This document shows positions 1-4,928 of a DNA stretch of 5,925 nucleotides, piece after piece. Every line of letters begins with the position of its first letter. Positions within the stretch are counted from its first letter, which is position 1. The translations under genes and the position numbers were made by a program. The stretch is from an uncultured Lachnospiraceae bacterium (GTDB lineage: Bacteria > Bacillota_A > Clostridia > Lachnospirales > Lachnospiraceae), in contig CACZHN010000154.1 of NCBI GenBank assembly GCA_902780985.1, positions 1 through 5,925 on the forward strand, read 5' to 3'. The notes under the pieces were generated by a model, which did not search any database, had not been told where the DNA came from, and was given only the letters and a program-made list of their open reading frames with translations.

Positions 1-1122
1 GAGATCCTTATCTGCTTTCTTAAGCATCTCTCTTATCGGAATGCTCTGCGGACAATGCATCTCGCATTTACCGCATTCCACACACTGTGTCGCAAATGCG
101 GGTTCCTTTGTAAGTCCCACGGTCTGGGCAAACTGAAAACGTCCGGAGCTTTTTCCCTCTGTATACATGGTATTCCAGCATGCAAATGTCCCCGGAATAT
201 CCACGCCCTTAGGGCAAGGCATGCAGTATCTGCATCCTGTACATCCCACCTTTTCCTTCTCATTAATAGCTTTTACCACTTCATCAAGCATGGCAAAGTC
301 TTCATCCGTAAGGGAGCCTGCCTTCATATCGTCAGCGGTCTTGCAGTTCTCTTCTACCATTTCAAGGGAATTCATACCCGAAAGTACTACTGTGACTTCC
401 TGCTGATTGTAAAGCCATCTGAAGGCCCATTCCGCAGGCGTCCAACCTCTCGGACTTGCGGCTATCAGGTTCTTAGCCTTATCAGGGAGCATATTTACCA
501 GCTTCCCACCGCGAAGAGGCTCCATGATGACTACAGGTATTCCCTTTTCAGCAGCTGCCTTAAGTCCCTTAACTCCCGCCTGAGTTACTTCGTCCAGATA
601 GTTATACTGTATCTGACAGAAGTCCCAGTCGTAATCATTCAGTATTTTTATGAAATTATCCGAATTTCCGTGATAGGAAAATCCGATATTTCTTACCTGA
701 CCCGATTTTTTCTTCTGAGCTATCCAGTCATGTATTCCCACAGCCTTCAGCTTCTCCCACATTTCCACGTCGGTGAGGTGATGCATCAGGTAATAATCCA
801 CATGATCGGTCCTGAGACGGGAAAGCTCTTCGTCGAAGTACTTATCCAGTCCCTTGCTGTTTCTTATAAGATATTGCGGAAGCTTGGTAGCTATATTCAC
901 CTTGTCACGTATCTTATTACGTTCCAGGATTTCGCCCAGCGCTGCTTCGCTTCCGGGATAAATGTATGCGGTGTCGTAATAATTAACACCGGCGTTAAAG
1001 GCTGCCATAATTTCTTTCTCAGCCTTATCGATGTCTATGCTGTTTCCCTTCTTGGTAAAACGCATACAGCCGTAGCCTAACATCGAAAGGGGGTTACCGT
1101 ATTTATCATTTCTATATTGCAT
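1..1122 (-). CDS. Aldo/keto reductase with C-terminal 4Fe-4S dicluster domain (3' end cut by window)
   Basis: NAD(P)H-type aldo/keto reductase fused to a ferredoxin-like tail; probably a cytoplasmic carbonyl or redox enzyme, substrate unknown. The frame starts at ATG 1122-1120 (N-terminus MQYRNDKYGNPLSMLGYGCM), preceded by AAAGAGGG, and stays open for 374 codons to base 1. The AKR tetrad is visible: Asp50 and Tyr55 in YYDTAYIY, Lys80 in IATKLP, His114 in YYLMHH. Typical cofactor-side segments follow (VVIMEPLRGGK, VLSGMNSLEMVEEN). Cys294, 297, 300 and 303 form CTGCRYCMPCP, and Cys347, 350, 353 and 357 form CVECGKCEMHCP, enough for two 4Fe-4S clusters. Such proteins are usually a little over 370 residues, so only the last few residues are missing. 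It lies 31 bp after the flavin reductase-like gene and is probably co-transcribed with it, suggesting an electron-transfer partnership (inference). Confidence 0.93.
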   Translation of the reverse strand, partial: MQYRNDKYGNPLSMLGYGCMRFTKKGNSIDIDKAEKEIMAAFNAGVNYYDTAYIYPGSEAALGEILERNKIRDKVNIATKLPQYLIRNSKGLDKYFDEELSRLRTDHVDYYLMHHLTDVEMWEKLKAVGIHDWIAQKKKSGQVRNIGFSYHGNSDNFIKILNDYDWDFCQIQYNYLDEVTQAGVKGLKAAAEKGIPVVIMEPLRGGKLVNMLPDKAKNLIAASPRGWTPAEWAFRWLYNQQEVTVVLSGMNSLEMVEENCKTADDMKAGSLTDEDFAMLDEVVKAINEKEKVGCTGCRYCMPCPKGVDIPGTFACWNTMYTEGKSSGRFQFAQTVGLTKEPAFATQCVECGKCEMHCPQSIPIREMLKKADKDL

Positions 1123-1153
1123 ATCGTACCCTCTTTAATTTAAAACACTTGAA

Positions 1154-1627
1154 TTACTTTATGATTTCTACGACTTCTCCTATATACATGTCATGAGAAG
1201 CATCTCCTGTATAGAAAGCTTTAACAACTTCCTCCGGCATATTTGTCTCATCAAGCTTCTGCTTAAAGAGCTTCTTACATACCAGTGTAAGCTCTGCCTC
1301 TTCGAAAGTTACCGTATCTCCAACAGCCTTTGCTGTAAGGCCTTCGTAATTCATCTTGTCGATGTCTCTTCCCGATTTTGAACCGAATACCTTAAGTGCA
1401 TCCTTCTTATCTTCAGGATAAAAGCTGATGGTGAAGTAATCGTTGTCATCCATGAATTCATGAGTATATCTGGATGTTCTCACATATGTGGTAGCTACAG
1501 GCTTTCCCCAGAGGGTTCCCGTTCCGCCCCAGCTTATGGTCATAGAATTGAACTTATCCATAGTACCGGCTGTAAGAAGGGCCCACTTTTTGTCAAACTG
1601 TGAAAATGTATCGATCTGTAATTCCAT
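1154..1627 (-). CDS. Flavin reductase-like FMN-binding split-barrel protein
   Basis: A 157-residue protein resembling the flavin reductase-like domain family, which binds FMN in a split beta-barrel and uses or supplies reduced flavin. Supporting segments are the early NSMTISWGG (27-35), where these proteins carry a conserved asparagine-methionine-threonine run near the flavin phosphate, WGKPVATTYVRTSRYT (40-55), and FTISFYPEDKKDAL. The length matches stand-alone single-domain members. The start at 1627 is supported by AGGAG at 1641-1637, nine bases upstream. It is the first gene of a minus-strand unit with the downstream Fe-S aldo/keto reductase and is divergent from the cupin gene. The natural electron donor and acceptor cannot be told from sequence; it may be a reductase or a simple FMN-binding protein. 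Confidence 0.88.
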   Translation of the reverse strand: MELQIDTFSQFDKKWALLTAGTMDKFNSMTISWGGTGTLWGKPVATTYVRTSRYTHEFMDDNDYFTISFYPEDKKDALKVFGSKSGRDIDKMNYEGLTAKAVGDTVTFEEAELTLVCKKLFKQKLDETNMPEEVVKAFYTGDASHDMYIGEVVEIIK

Positions 1628-1636
1628 ATTTCAAAA

Positions 1637-1641
1637 CTCCT
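1637..1641 (-). promoter_or_regulatory. Ribosome binding site of the flavin reductase-like gene
   Basis: AGGAG on the minus strand, nine bases before ATG 1627, fixes the start of the flavin reductase-like gene. No equally good site precedes any internal ATG. Confidence 0.7.
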
Positions 1642-1656
1642 CTCAAAAACGCAATT

Positions 1657-1664
1657 TTGTACAA
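1657..1664. promoter_or_regulatory. TTGTACAA palindrome in the divergent promoter region
   Basis: A perfect 8-bp palindrome flanked by AATT on both sides (1653-1656 directly adjacent, 1667-1670 after two bases). It lies between the divergent flavin reductase-like and cupin genes, upstream of the cupin -10 element and within the 5' region of the minus-strand unit. It could be an operator for a dimeric regulator of both units. AT-rich 8-mers of this kind also arise by chance, so confidence is low. Confidence 0.3.
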
Positions 1665-1682
1665 TCAATTAAATAAACGTAC

Positions 1683-1691
1683 TGATATGAT
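1683..1691 (+). promoter_or_regulatory. Extended -10 promoter of the cupin gene
   Basis: TGATATGAT fits the extended -10 form TGnTATAAT with one mismatch. No good -35 box stands 16-18 bases upstream, which is acceptable for an extended -10 promoter. The predicted start of transcription is near 1698, giving a leader of about 24 bases that contains the ribosome site AAGGAGG (1707-1713). Confidence 0.6.
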
Positions 1692-1706
1692 TTTAACATA
1701 AAATTT

Positions 1707-1713
1707 AAGGAGG
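1707..1713 (+). promoter_or_regulatory. Strong ribosome binding site of the cupin gene
   Basis: AAGGAGG, eight bases before ATG 1722, is close to the ideal Shine-Dalgarno sequence and sets the cupin start. Confidence 0.85.
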
Positions 1714-1721
1714 AAAAATAA

Positions 1722-2111
1722 ATGAATAGTATAATTTTTGAATCTTTTAATTCGGGAAAACTGAGAATTCCCGGAAAGGAAGTGAACTTTGACGAGATTC
1801 CATGGTCAAAGCATCCGGTATTCGAAGGAGTTGAGCTGAAGCACATCATCACATCTAAGGATACAGACGGTGAATACAGCTATCATCTTGTAAGAATTGC
1901 TCCGAATAAGAGTATCCTGAATCATATTCATGAGACCCAGCTTGAAACTCATGAAGTTATAGCCGGTGATGGAGTATGCATAAATGACGGAAGCGAGCTT
2001 GAATACGAGCCGGGCATCATATCTATCATGCCTGCTAAAGTGCCTCATGAAGTACATGCGGGAAAAGACGGTTTATGTCTTTTTGCCAAGTTCTTCCCGG
2101 CTCTTTGCTAG
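1722..2111 (+). CDS. Small single-domain cupin protein
   Basis: A 129-residue protein with one cupin beta-barrel. Motif 1 is clear: His68 and His70 (HIH), Glu75 and Gly82, with the canonical HxH-x4-E-x6-G spacing. Motif 2 runs from Gly98 through Pro104 to His109, with Lys106 where the family usually has glycine. The four likely metal ligands are therefore His68, His70, Glu75 and His109. Such small cupins serve as isomerases, dioxygenases, sugar epimerases or ligand sensors, and sequence alone does not say which. It is the only plus-strand gene in the window, has its own promoter and a very strong ribosome site, and ends tail-to-tail with the AraC-family gene, the two stops sharing bases 2108-2111. 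A redox-related role is suggested only by the divergent flavin enzyme. Confidence 0.88.
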   Translation: MNSIIFESFNSGKLRIPGKEVNFDEIPWSKHPVFEGVELKHIITSKDTDGEYSYHLVRIAPNKSILNHIHETQLETHEVIAGDGVCINDGSELEYEPGIISIMPAKVPHEVHAGKDGLCLFAKFFPALC

Positions 2112-2707
2112 TTTTCATCCAGCAGTTCCTGATATTTTTTCGGACTTAGTCCGACAATTTTCTGAAAGCATCTGTCTAAGTGGCTTTGATCGTAGAATCC
2201 TGCTTCATAAGTCACTTCGGCGATGCTTTTCTTTTGTTCAAGAAGTCTCTGAGCTTTTCTAACCTTACACTGTATCTGAAATTGATGCGGTGTAAGTCCG
2301 AAGGCTTTCTTAAACTTTCGGATCATATGATAAGGGCTTATCCCGGCGTCTTTAGCCATCTCTTCGATGAGATACATATTTTCGGGATTATCCAGAATGG
2401 TATCCTTCAGATTCTCCAGATACTCGTCTTCCGCATCTGTAGCGGTCTTTATACAGAGAACCATCATGGAATAGGACTCATCGTCTACGGGTTTAAGTTC
2501 ATGAAGGATATTCGGATAGATCTGAAACTCATCTCCCTCACCGTAGATTATGCGTTCTCCGTCTATAACCATACATACTTTACCGGATTCCACATAACCG
2601 GCTATAAGATGATCTGCATGAGTATGAGGAGGATACGACATTCTGCAGTTTTGATAATGTACGCATTCTATCTCGTTATTCTTTTTACTGTATCGAATAT
2701 CGTTCAT
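2108..2707 (-). CDS. AraC-family transcriptional regulator with N-terminal cupin sensor
   Basis: A 199-residue regulator. Residues about 20-90 form a cupin-like ligand pocket (PPHTHADHLI with His28 and His30, then IDGERIIYGEGDEFQIYPNILHEL with His69). Residues about 100-197 are the double helix-turn-helix DNA-binding domain: first helix pair around MAKDAGISPYHMIRKFKKAFG, then the AraC signature at about 162-190 (IAEVTYEAGFYDQSHLDRCF followed by VGLSPKKY). The start at 2707 follows AAGG (2719-2716), which overlaps the TAA stop of the upstream membrane gene; the genes are ten bases apart, so translation is probably coupled. As the last gene of the ABC transporter operon it may control that operon, the convergent cupin gene, or both (inference). 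The effector is unknown. Confidence 0.93.
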   Translation of the reverse strand: MNDIRYSKKNNEIECVHYQNCRMSYPPHTHADHLIAGYVESGKVCMVIDGERIIYGEGDEFQIYPNILHELKPVDDESYSMMVLCIKTATDAEDEYLENLKDTILDNPENMYLIEEMAKDAGISPYHMIRKFKKAFGLTPHQFQIQCKVRKAQRLLEQKKSIAEVTYEAGFYDQSHLDRCFQKIVGLSPKKYQELLDEN

Positions 2708-2717
2708 GATTCACACC

Positions 2718-3410
2718 TTAGTATTTTAAAAATCTGTGTAACCGTATCTTTATGATCATTGTTACCAGAACAAAAATCAATGTATGTATAAGAATTGCGA
2801 TAGTCCCGGACTGATCAAAGTAATCGGTATTTCCAACCATTTTGAAGCCATCCATAACAGGCGGTAATATATAATTCAGAAAACTCATCTGAGGAACTTC
2901 ATGTATAATTGAATGCTTTGTTACGGCCAGTGTCACCGTGAAAATAAGCAGTATAAGCGCCGTCTTGCGATTCTTAAAGATCCTTTTATGGAAGAAATCT
3001 CCGACTGAGAATCCGCATAATCCGCTTGCGAATATAAGTATGGCTGCCCTTACGGGATCTTCGGGCTTCAGAGGTCTTGTAAAATATCTTTCAACTCCTC
3101 TTGAAGATATAACCGGCACTAAAACCAGAATAAGCGTATAGACTATACATACAGTAAGATATACCAGCTCTCTTGAAATATAAAAGTTTATATACGAATT
3201 ACTGTGAAGCTGGAGCAGTTCCTCCTGAGTATCATTTTCCTTTGAAGCTATGCTCATGGACATTACAGTACATACCACAAAAAGAAACAGGCTTGTGATA
3301 AGAAAATTACCTGTAATCTGTGACGGCATCAAAGAATACATTACTCCCAGAAATACCAGTATCGCAATAGTCGGGATCACGAGCAGTGCACTCTTAAACA
3401 TTATTTTCAT
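2718..3410 (-). CDS. Six-helix membrane protein, probable ABC transporter permease
   Basis: A hydrophobic protein of 230 residues from ATG 3410. Six membrane helices can be read at roughly 8-28, 36-55, 82-101, 121-140, 150-168 and 202-222, the layout of an ABC-2-type exporter permease. No specific permease family was recognised from its sequence; the assignment rests on topology and on the ABC ATPase gene ending 16 bases upstream. The frame is open back to 3512, but that start lies 86 bases inside the ATPase gene and has no ribosome site. ATG 3410 (MKIMFKSALL) puts the first helix near the N-terminus as expected; ATG 3401 is equally possible. Neither has a good Shine-Dalgarno, so translation may depend on ribosomes finishing the ATPase. 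It likely exports a peptide, drug or other small molecule; the substrate is unknown. Confidence 0.82.
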   Translation of the reverse strand: MKIMFKSALLVIPTIAILVFLGVMYSLMPSQITGNFLITSLFLFVVCTVMSMSIASKENDTQEELLQLHSNSYINFYISRELVYLTVCIVYTLILVLVPVISSRGVERYFTRPLKPEDPVRAAILIFASGLCGFSVGDFFHKRIFKNRKTALILLIFTVTLAVTKHSIIHEVPQMSFLNYILPPVMDGFKMVGNTDYFDQSGTIAILIHTLIFVLVTMIIKIRLHRFLKY

Positions 3411-3426
3411 TCTTAAAATGTATAAA

Positions 3427-4212
3427 CTATATAAATTCTTCAACTCCAACAAGCTCCCAGCCTTCTGCAAATAGTTTCTGTACTGTGTTTTTGATCTCGT
3501 TTTCACGGACAACCAGCATATATTTATATCCGTTACGGGTCATATCCGGCCACGGTTTAAGATGGCTGTCTTTAACGAAAATCTTATACATCACCATCTT
3601 ATCAATGCTGACTTCGGTAAGTTTGCCTTTGATGATAGTGAACTGCTTATCGGAAAGCTCTTCTATCAGCTTTCTTTCATGACATGACATAAAGACTGTA
3701 ATACCGTTATTCTTCATTTCTTTGATCTTGGAAATAAAGACAGCCTGAGAATCCGCATCCTGTCCGTTAAGAGGTTCATCAAGAAGTATGATATCCTTCG
3801 GAGCCATAAGAGCCTGAATAACGCCTATCTTCTGGATGCTTCCTTTGGAAAGGTTCCGCATTTTCGTATAAAGCATATCTTCCACGAAGAAATCTTCGGC
3901 AAGGCTTATAAACTCCGATTCTTCAACACCTTCCATAGAGGCAACGGACTTAAGATAACTGTATGCTGTTATATCAAGTGCCGGCATTTTCTCGGGAACA
4001 TAAGAAAACCTGATCTTACGGGAATGTTCGACTTTTCCTTTGTTGATCCTGACCAGGCCTGCGAGAATCTTAAGAAGCGTACTTTTACCGCATCCGTTAT
4101 GTCCGGTAAAAGCTATGGAATCTCCTTTATGGAAATCATGGGAAACTTCATTTATGATGATTCTTCCGTTATATATTTTTGTTACGTTGTTTAAAGATAC
4201 TATTTTTTCCAT
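3427..4212 (-). CDS. ABC transporter ATP-binding protein
   Basis: A 261-residue nucleotide-binding subunit of an ABC-2-like exporter, acting at the inner face of the membrane. Motifs in order: Walker A GHNGCGKST (37-45); Q-loop position SYVPEKM, with Glu74 in place of Gln; signature LSKGS (121-125), a degenerate LSGGQ; Walker B IILLDEP (141-147); switch histidine His178 in SCHE. About 60 residues after the ABC core form a C-terminal tail of unclear role. ATG 4212 (MEKIVSLNNV) was chosen because the ABC fold begins at once and a consensus -10 element lies just before it. An in-frame GTG at 4236, eight codons earlier, has GGAGGG nine bases upstream, but that lies in the arm of the preceding terminator. 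The permease gene follows 16 bases after the stop. Confidence 0.9.
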   Translation of the reverse strand: MEKIVSLNNVTKIYNGRIIINEVSHDFHKGDSIAFTGHNGCGKSTLLKILAGLVRINKGKVEHSRKIRFSYVPEKMPALDITAYSYLKSVASMEGVEESEFISLAEDFFVEDMLYTKMRNLSKGSIQKIGVIQALMAPKDIILLDEPLNGQDADSQAVFISKIKEMKNNGITVFMSCHERKLIEELSDKQFTIIKGKLTEVSIDKMVMYKIFVKDSHLKPWPDMTRNGYKYMLVVRENEIKNTVQKLFAEGWELVGVEEFI

Positions 4213-4219
4213 GTCTGCT

Positions 4220-4228
4220 ATTATATCA
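4220..4228 (-). promoter_or_regulatory. Consensus extended -10 promoter of the ABC operon
   Basis: TGATATAAT on the minus strand matches the extended -10 consensus TGnTATAAT exactly. No -35 box is evident, since the spacer is filled by the T-tract of the preceding terminator. Counting from -7 at base 4220 puts the start of transcription at 4213 or 4212, within one base of the ATPase ATG, so the transcript would have essentially no leader. Confidence 0.6.
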
Positions 4229-4236
4229 CAAAACAC

Positions 4237-4280
4237 AAAAAAATACCCTCCCTACGGCGGGTAATTCCGTAGAGAGGGTA
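4237..4280 (-). terminator. Strong intrinsic terminator after the small membrane protein gene
   Basis: Arms at 4280-4267 and 4257-4244 form a 14-bp stem on the minus strand (TACCCTCTCTACGG against CCGTAGGGAGGGTA, one U-G wobble) with a nine-base loop. Seven T residues follow directly (4243-4237). On the plus strand no T-tract follows, so it is one-directional. It ends the transcript of the 110-residue membrane protein and insulates the ABC operon, whose promoter starts nine bases later. Confidence 0.9.
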
Positions 4281-4320
4281 CGTGAAAGGAGTACAAACCT
4301 ATGCTATCTTGTAATCAACT

Positions 4321-4653
4321 TTAAATTTTCGAAAGATATGCATAAGCCAAAACGACTGTCGGAGGGATTGCTGCAGCACTCATTATCAGATAAGCTTTCG
4401 GCTTTCTCTTAAATAATTTATTGCAGATTCCCTTACAAAAGAATACCAGGGCAATACATCCGATTACCACTCCTATAAAATATAAAAACCAGTCTGCCAT
4501 TTTCAGATTCCTTAAAAGGTATCCAAGGCCTAAGAATATACCTGCAAAGAACGAAAATGTAATGGAAATAATCATATTTCCGCTGAATGAATTTCGATAA
4601 AGTTCATTCTCATATCTGTAAACTCTAGGTTTGCTCCTGTTTTGATCACGCAT
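4321..4653 (-). CDS. Small three-helix membrane protein of unknown function, under riboswitch control
   Basis: A 110-residue protein that I do not recognise. A basic, tyrosine-rich cytoplasmic head (1-26, MRDQNRSKPRVYRYENELYR) is followed by three hydrophobic helices at about 27-47, 55-73 and 87-107, with a basic loop NKLFKRKPK (78-86) between helices 2 and 3. By the positive-inside rule the N-terminus and that loop face the cytoplasm. ATG 4653 is chosen because AGAGGT stands seven bases upstream; an in-frame ATG at 4698 has no ribosome site and lies inside the attenuator stem. It is alone in its transcript, between the attenuator and a strong terminator, so the c-di-GMP riboswitch upstream appears dedicated to it. 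That suggests a job in the sessile/motile or cell-surface programme; this is inference from context only. Confidence 0.8.
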   Translation of the reverse strand: MRDQNRSKPRVYRYENELYRNSFSGNMIISITFSFFAGIFLGLGYLLRNLKMADWFLYFIGVVIGCIALVFFCKGICNKLFKRKPKAYLIMSAAAIPPTVVLAYAYLSKI

Positions 4654-4660
4654 ATTTGTA

Positions 4661-4667
4661 CCTCTTT
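4661..4667 (-). promoter_or_regulatory. Ribosome binding site of the small membrane protein
   Basis: AAAGAGG on the minus strand, seven bases before ATG 4653. It lies outside the attenuator hairpin and so should be free once transcription passes the attenuator. It decides the start against the upstream ATG at 4698. Confidence 0.7.
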
Positions 4668-4687
4668 CTATAAACTCTCTCACCCAC

Positions 4688-4728
4688 AAAAACAGCATCC
4701 GTATAAGCCGGTAGCCTATTCGGATGCT
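4688..4728 (-). terminator. Riboswitch expression platform: intrinsic terminator (attenuator)
   Basis: On the minus strand AGCATCCG (4728-4721) pairs perfectly with CGGATGCT (4701-4694). The stem can extend through ATA/TAT after one mismatch, and GTTTTTG (4693-4687) follows. It lies between the c-di-GMP aptamer and the regulated gene. Its apical part contains GGCTACC (4716-4710), the exact complement of the aptamer's GGUAGCC strand, so hairpin and aptamer are linked. The U-tract is only five long, which fits a conditional terminator. Confidence 0.75.
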
Positions 4729-4765
4729 TTAGTAAACTTAAATTATTTAAGTGCAACTGGCTACC
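4710..4765 (-). other. Candidate antiterminator pairing between aptamer and terminator loop
   Basis: On the minus strand GGTAGCC at 4765-4759, a conserved 3' segment of the GEMM aptamer, is exactly complementary over seven bases to GGCTACC at 4716-4710 in the upper part of the attenuator hairpin. Forming this helix would dissolve part of the aptamer and place the left terminator arm inside a loop, working against the terminator. Pairing is seen in the sequence; its role is inferred. Confidence 0.55.
4736..4752 (-). repeat. AU-rich hairpin directly 3' of the aptamer
   Basis: ACTTAAA and TTTAAGT form a perfect 7-bp inverted repeat around a three-base loop. Its 5' arm begins at the base after the aptamer's last ligand-contact cytosine, so in RNA it would compete with the closing stem P1 of the riboswitch, where ACU (4752-4750) can pair with AGU (4826-4824). 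It may help set the switching balance. Confidence 0.5.
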
Positions 4766-4826
4766 ATAAATATCGTTCTTAGGCCCTCTAGCTTTGCGTC
4801 ACAGAGTTTCCTCTGCTTTGCCGACT
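4750..4826 (-). promoter_or_regulatory. Cyclic-di-GMP-I riboswitch aptamer (GEMM-I)
   Basis: The minus strand carries the GEMM-I hallmarks in the right order: GGCAAA (4822-4817); a short stem CAGAG/CTCTG capped by a GAAA tetraloop; GACGCAAAGC (4800-4791); GGCCTAA, part of the tetraloop-receptor side; GGTAGCC (4765-4759); and the 3' GTTGC. By comparison with the Vibrio cholerae Vc2 aptamer, the ligand-contacting positions correspond to G4821 (G20), A4794 (A47) and C4753 (C92), all conserved here. P1 is short and AU-rich, so affinity may be modest. It sits in the 5' leader of the 110-residue membrane protein gene and is followed by an attenuator. The ligand is a family inference; the near relative that binds cGAMP has A in place of G20, and here it is G. 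Confidence 0.92.
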
Positions 4827-4847
4827 ATTAATTTGTTTTACAATTTA

Positions 4848-4876
4848 ATTATATTAGGTGTATACCTATAAATCAA
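4848..4876 (-). promoter_or_regulatory. Promoter of the riboswitch transcript
   Basis: TTGATT (4876-4871) and TATAAT (4853-4848) are separated by exactly 17 bases on the minus strand, a near-consensus vegetative promoter. The predicted start is about G4841, placing the aptamer some 15-20 bases from the 5' end, as usual for riboswitch leaders. The spacer holds an inverted repeat and the -35 box is the last of three phased direct repeats. Confidence 0.82.
4855..4868. promoter_or_regulatory. Inverted repeat within the promoter spacer, possible operator
   Basis: TAGGTGTATACCTA is symmetric in 12 of 14 positions (arms TAGGT and ACCTA). It fills most of the spacer between -35 and -10 of the riboswitch promoter, where a bound dimeric regulator would affect initiation. 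No regulator is assigned. Confidence 0.4.
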
Positions 4877-4902
4877 TAATAAATATCAAGATAAAATATC
4901 AA
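4872..4902 (-). repeat. Three TTGAT direct repeats with 13-bp period upstream of the promoter
   Basis: On the minus strand TTGAT recurs at 4902, 4889 and 4876, exactly 13 bases apart; the first two extend to TTGATATTT. The last copy forms the -35 box. Spaced half-sites like these could be an activator array, although the tract is very AT-rich and chance repetition is possible. Confidence 0.4.
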
Positions 4903-4928
4903 ATATTTAACCATCGTTATAAATTTAC

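Noticed and set aside
55..1080. Long plus-strand open frame of 341 codons
   Set aside because: It is antisense to the aldo/keto reductase, has no ribosome site, and its translation shows no domain; it is a shadow of the minus-strand gene.
2140..2154. Inverted repeat TCGGACTTAGTCCGA as terminator of the cupin transcript
   Set aside because: The stem is six base pairs with a three-base loop and only a weak CAATTTT follows; it also encodes the conserved VGLSP region of the AraC protein, so it is probably incidental.
2180..2755. Plus-strand open frame of 191 codons opposite the AraC-family gene
   Set aside because: The minus-strand frame has a full AraC signature; the plus frame lacks any recognisable motif or ribosome site.
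3411..3512. N-terminal extension of the membrane protein to ATG 3512
   Set aside because: It would overlap the ATPase gene by 86 bases, has no Shine-Dalgarno, and adds a polar stretch not expected before the first helix.
4301..4324. Plus-strand seven-codon frame (MLSCNQL) behind AAAGGAG
   Set aside because: It looks like a leader peptide, but no plus-strand gene or promoter follows; it lies antisense to the end of a minus-strand transcript.
4654..4698. N-terminal extension of the small membrane protein to ATG 4698
   Set aside because: This ATG lies in the attenuator stem and has no ribosome site, while ATG 4653 has AGAGGT at good spacing.
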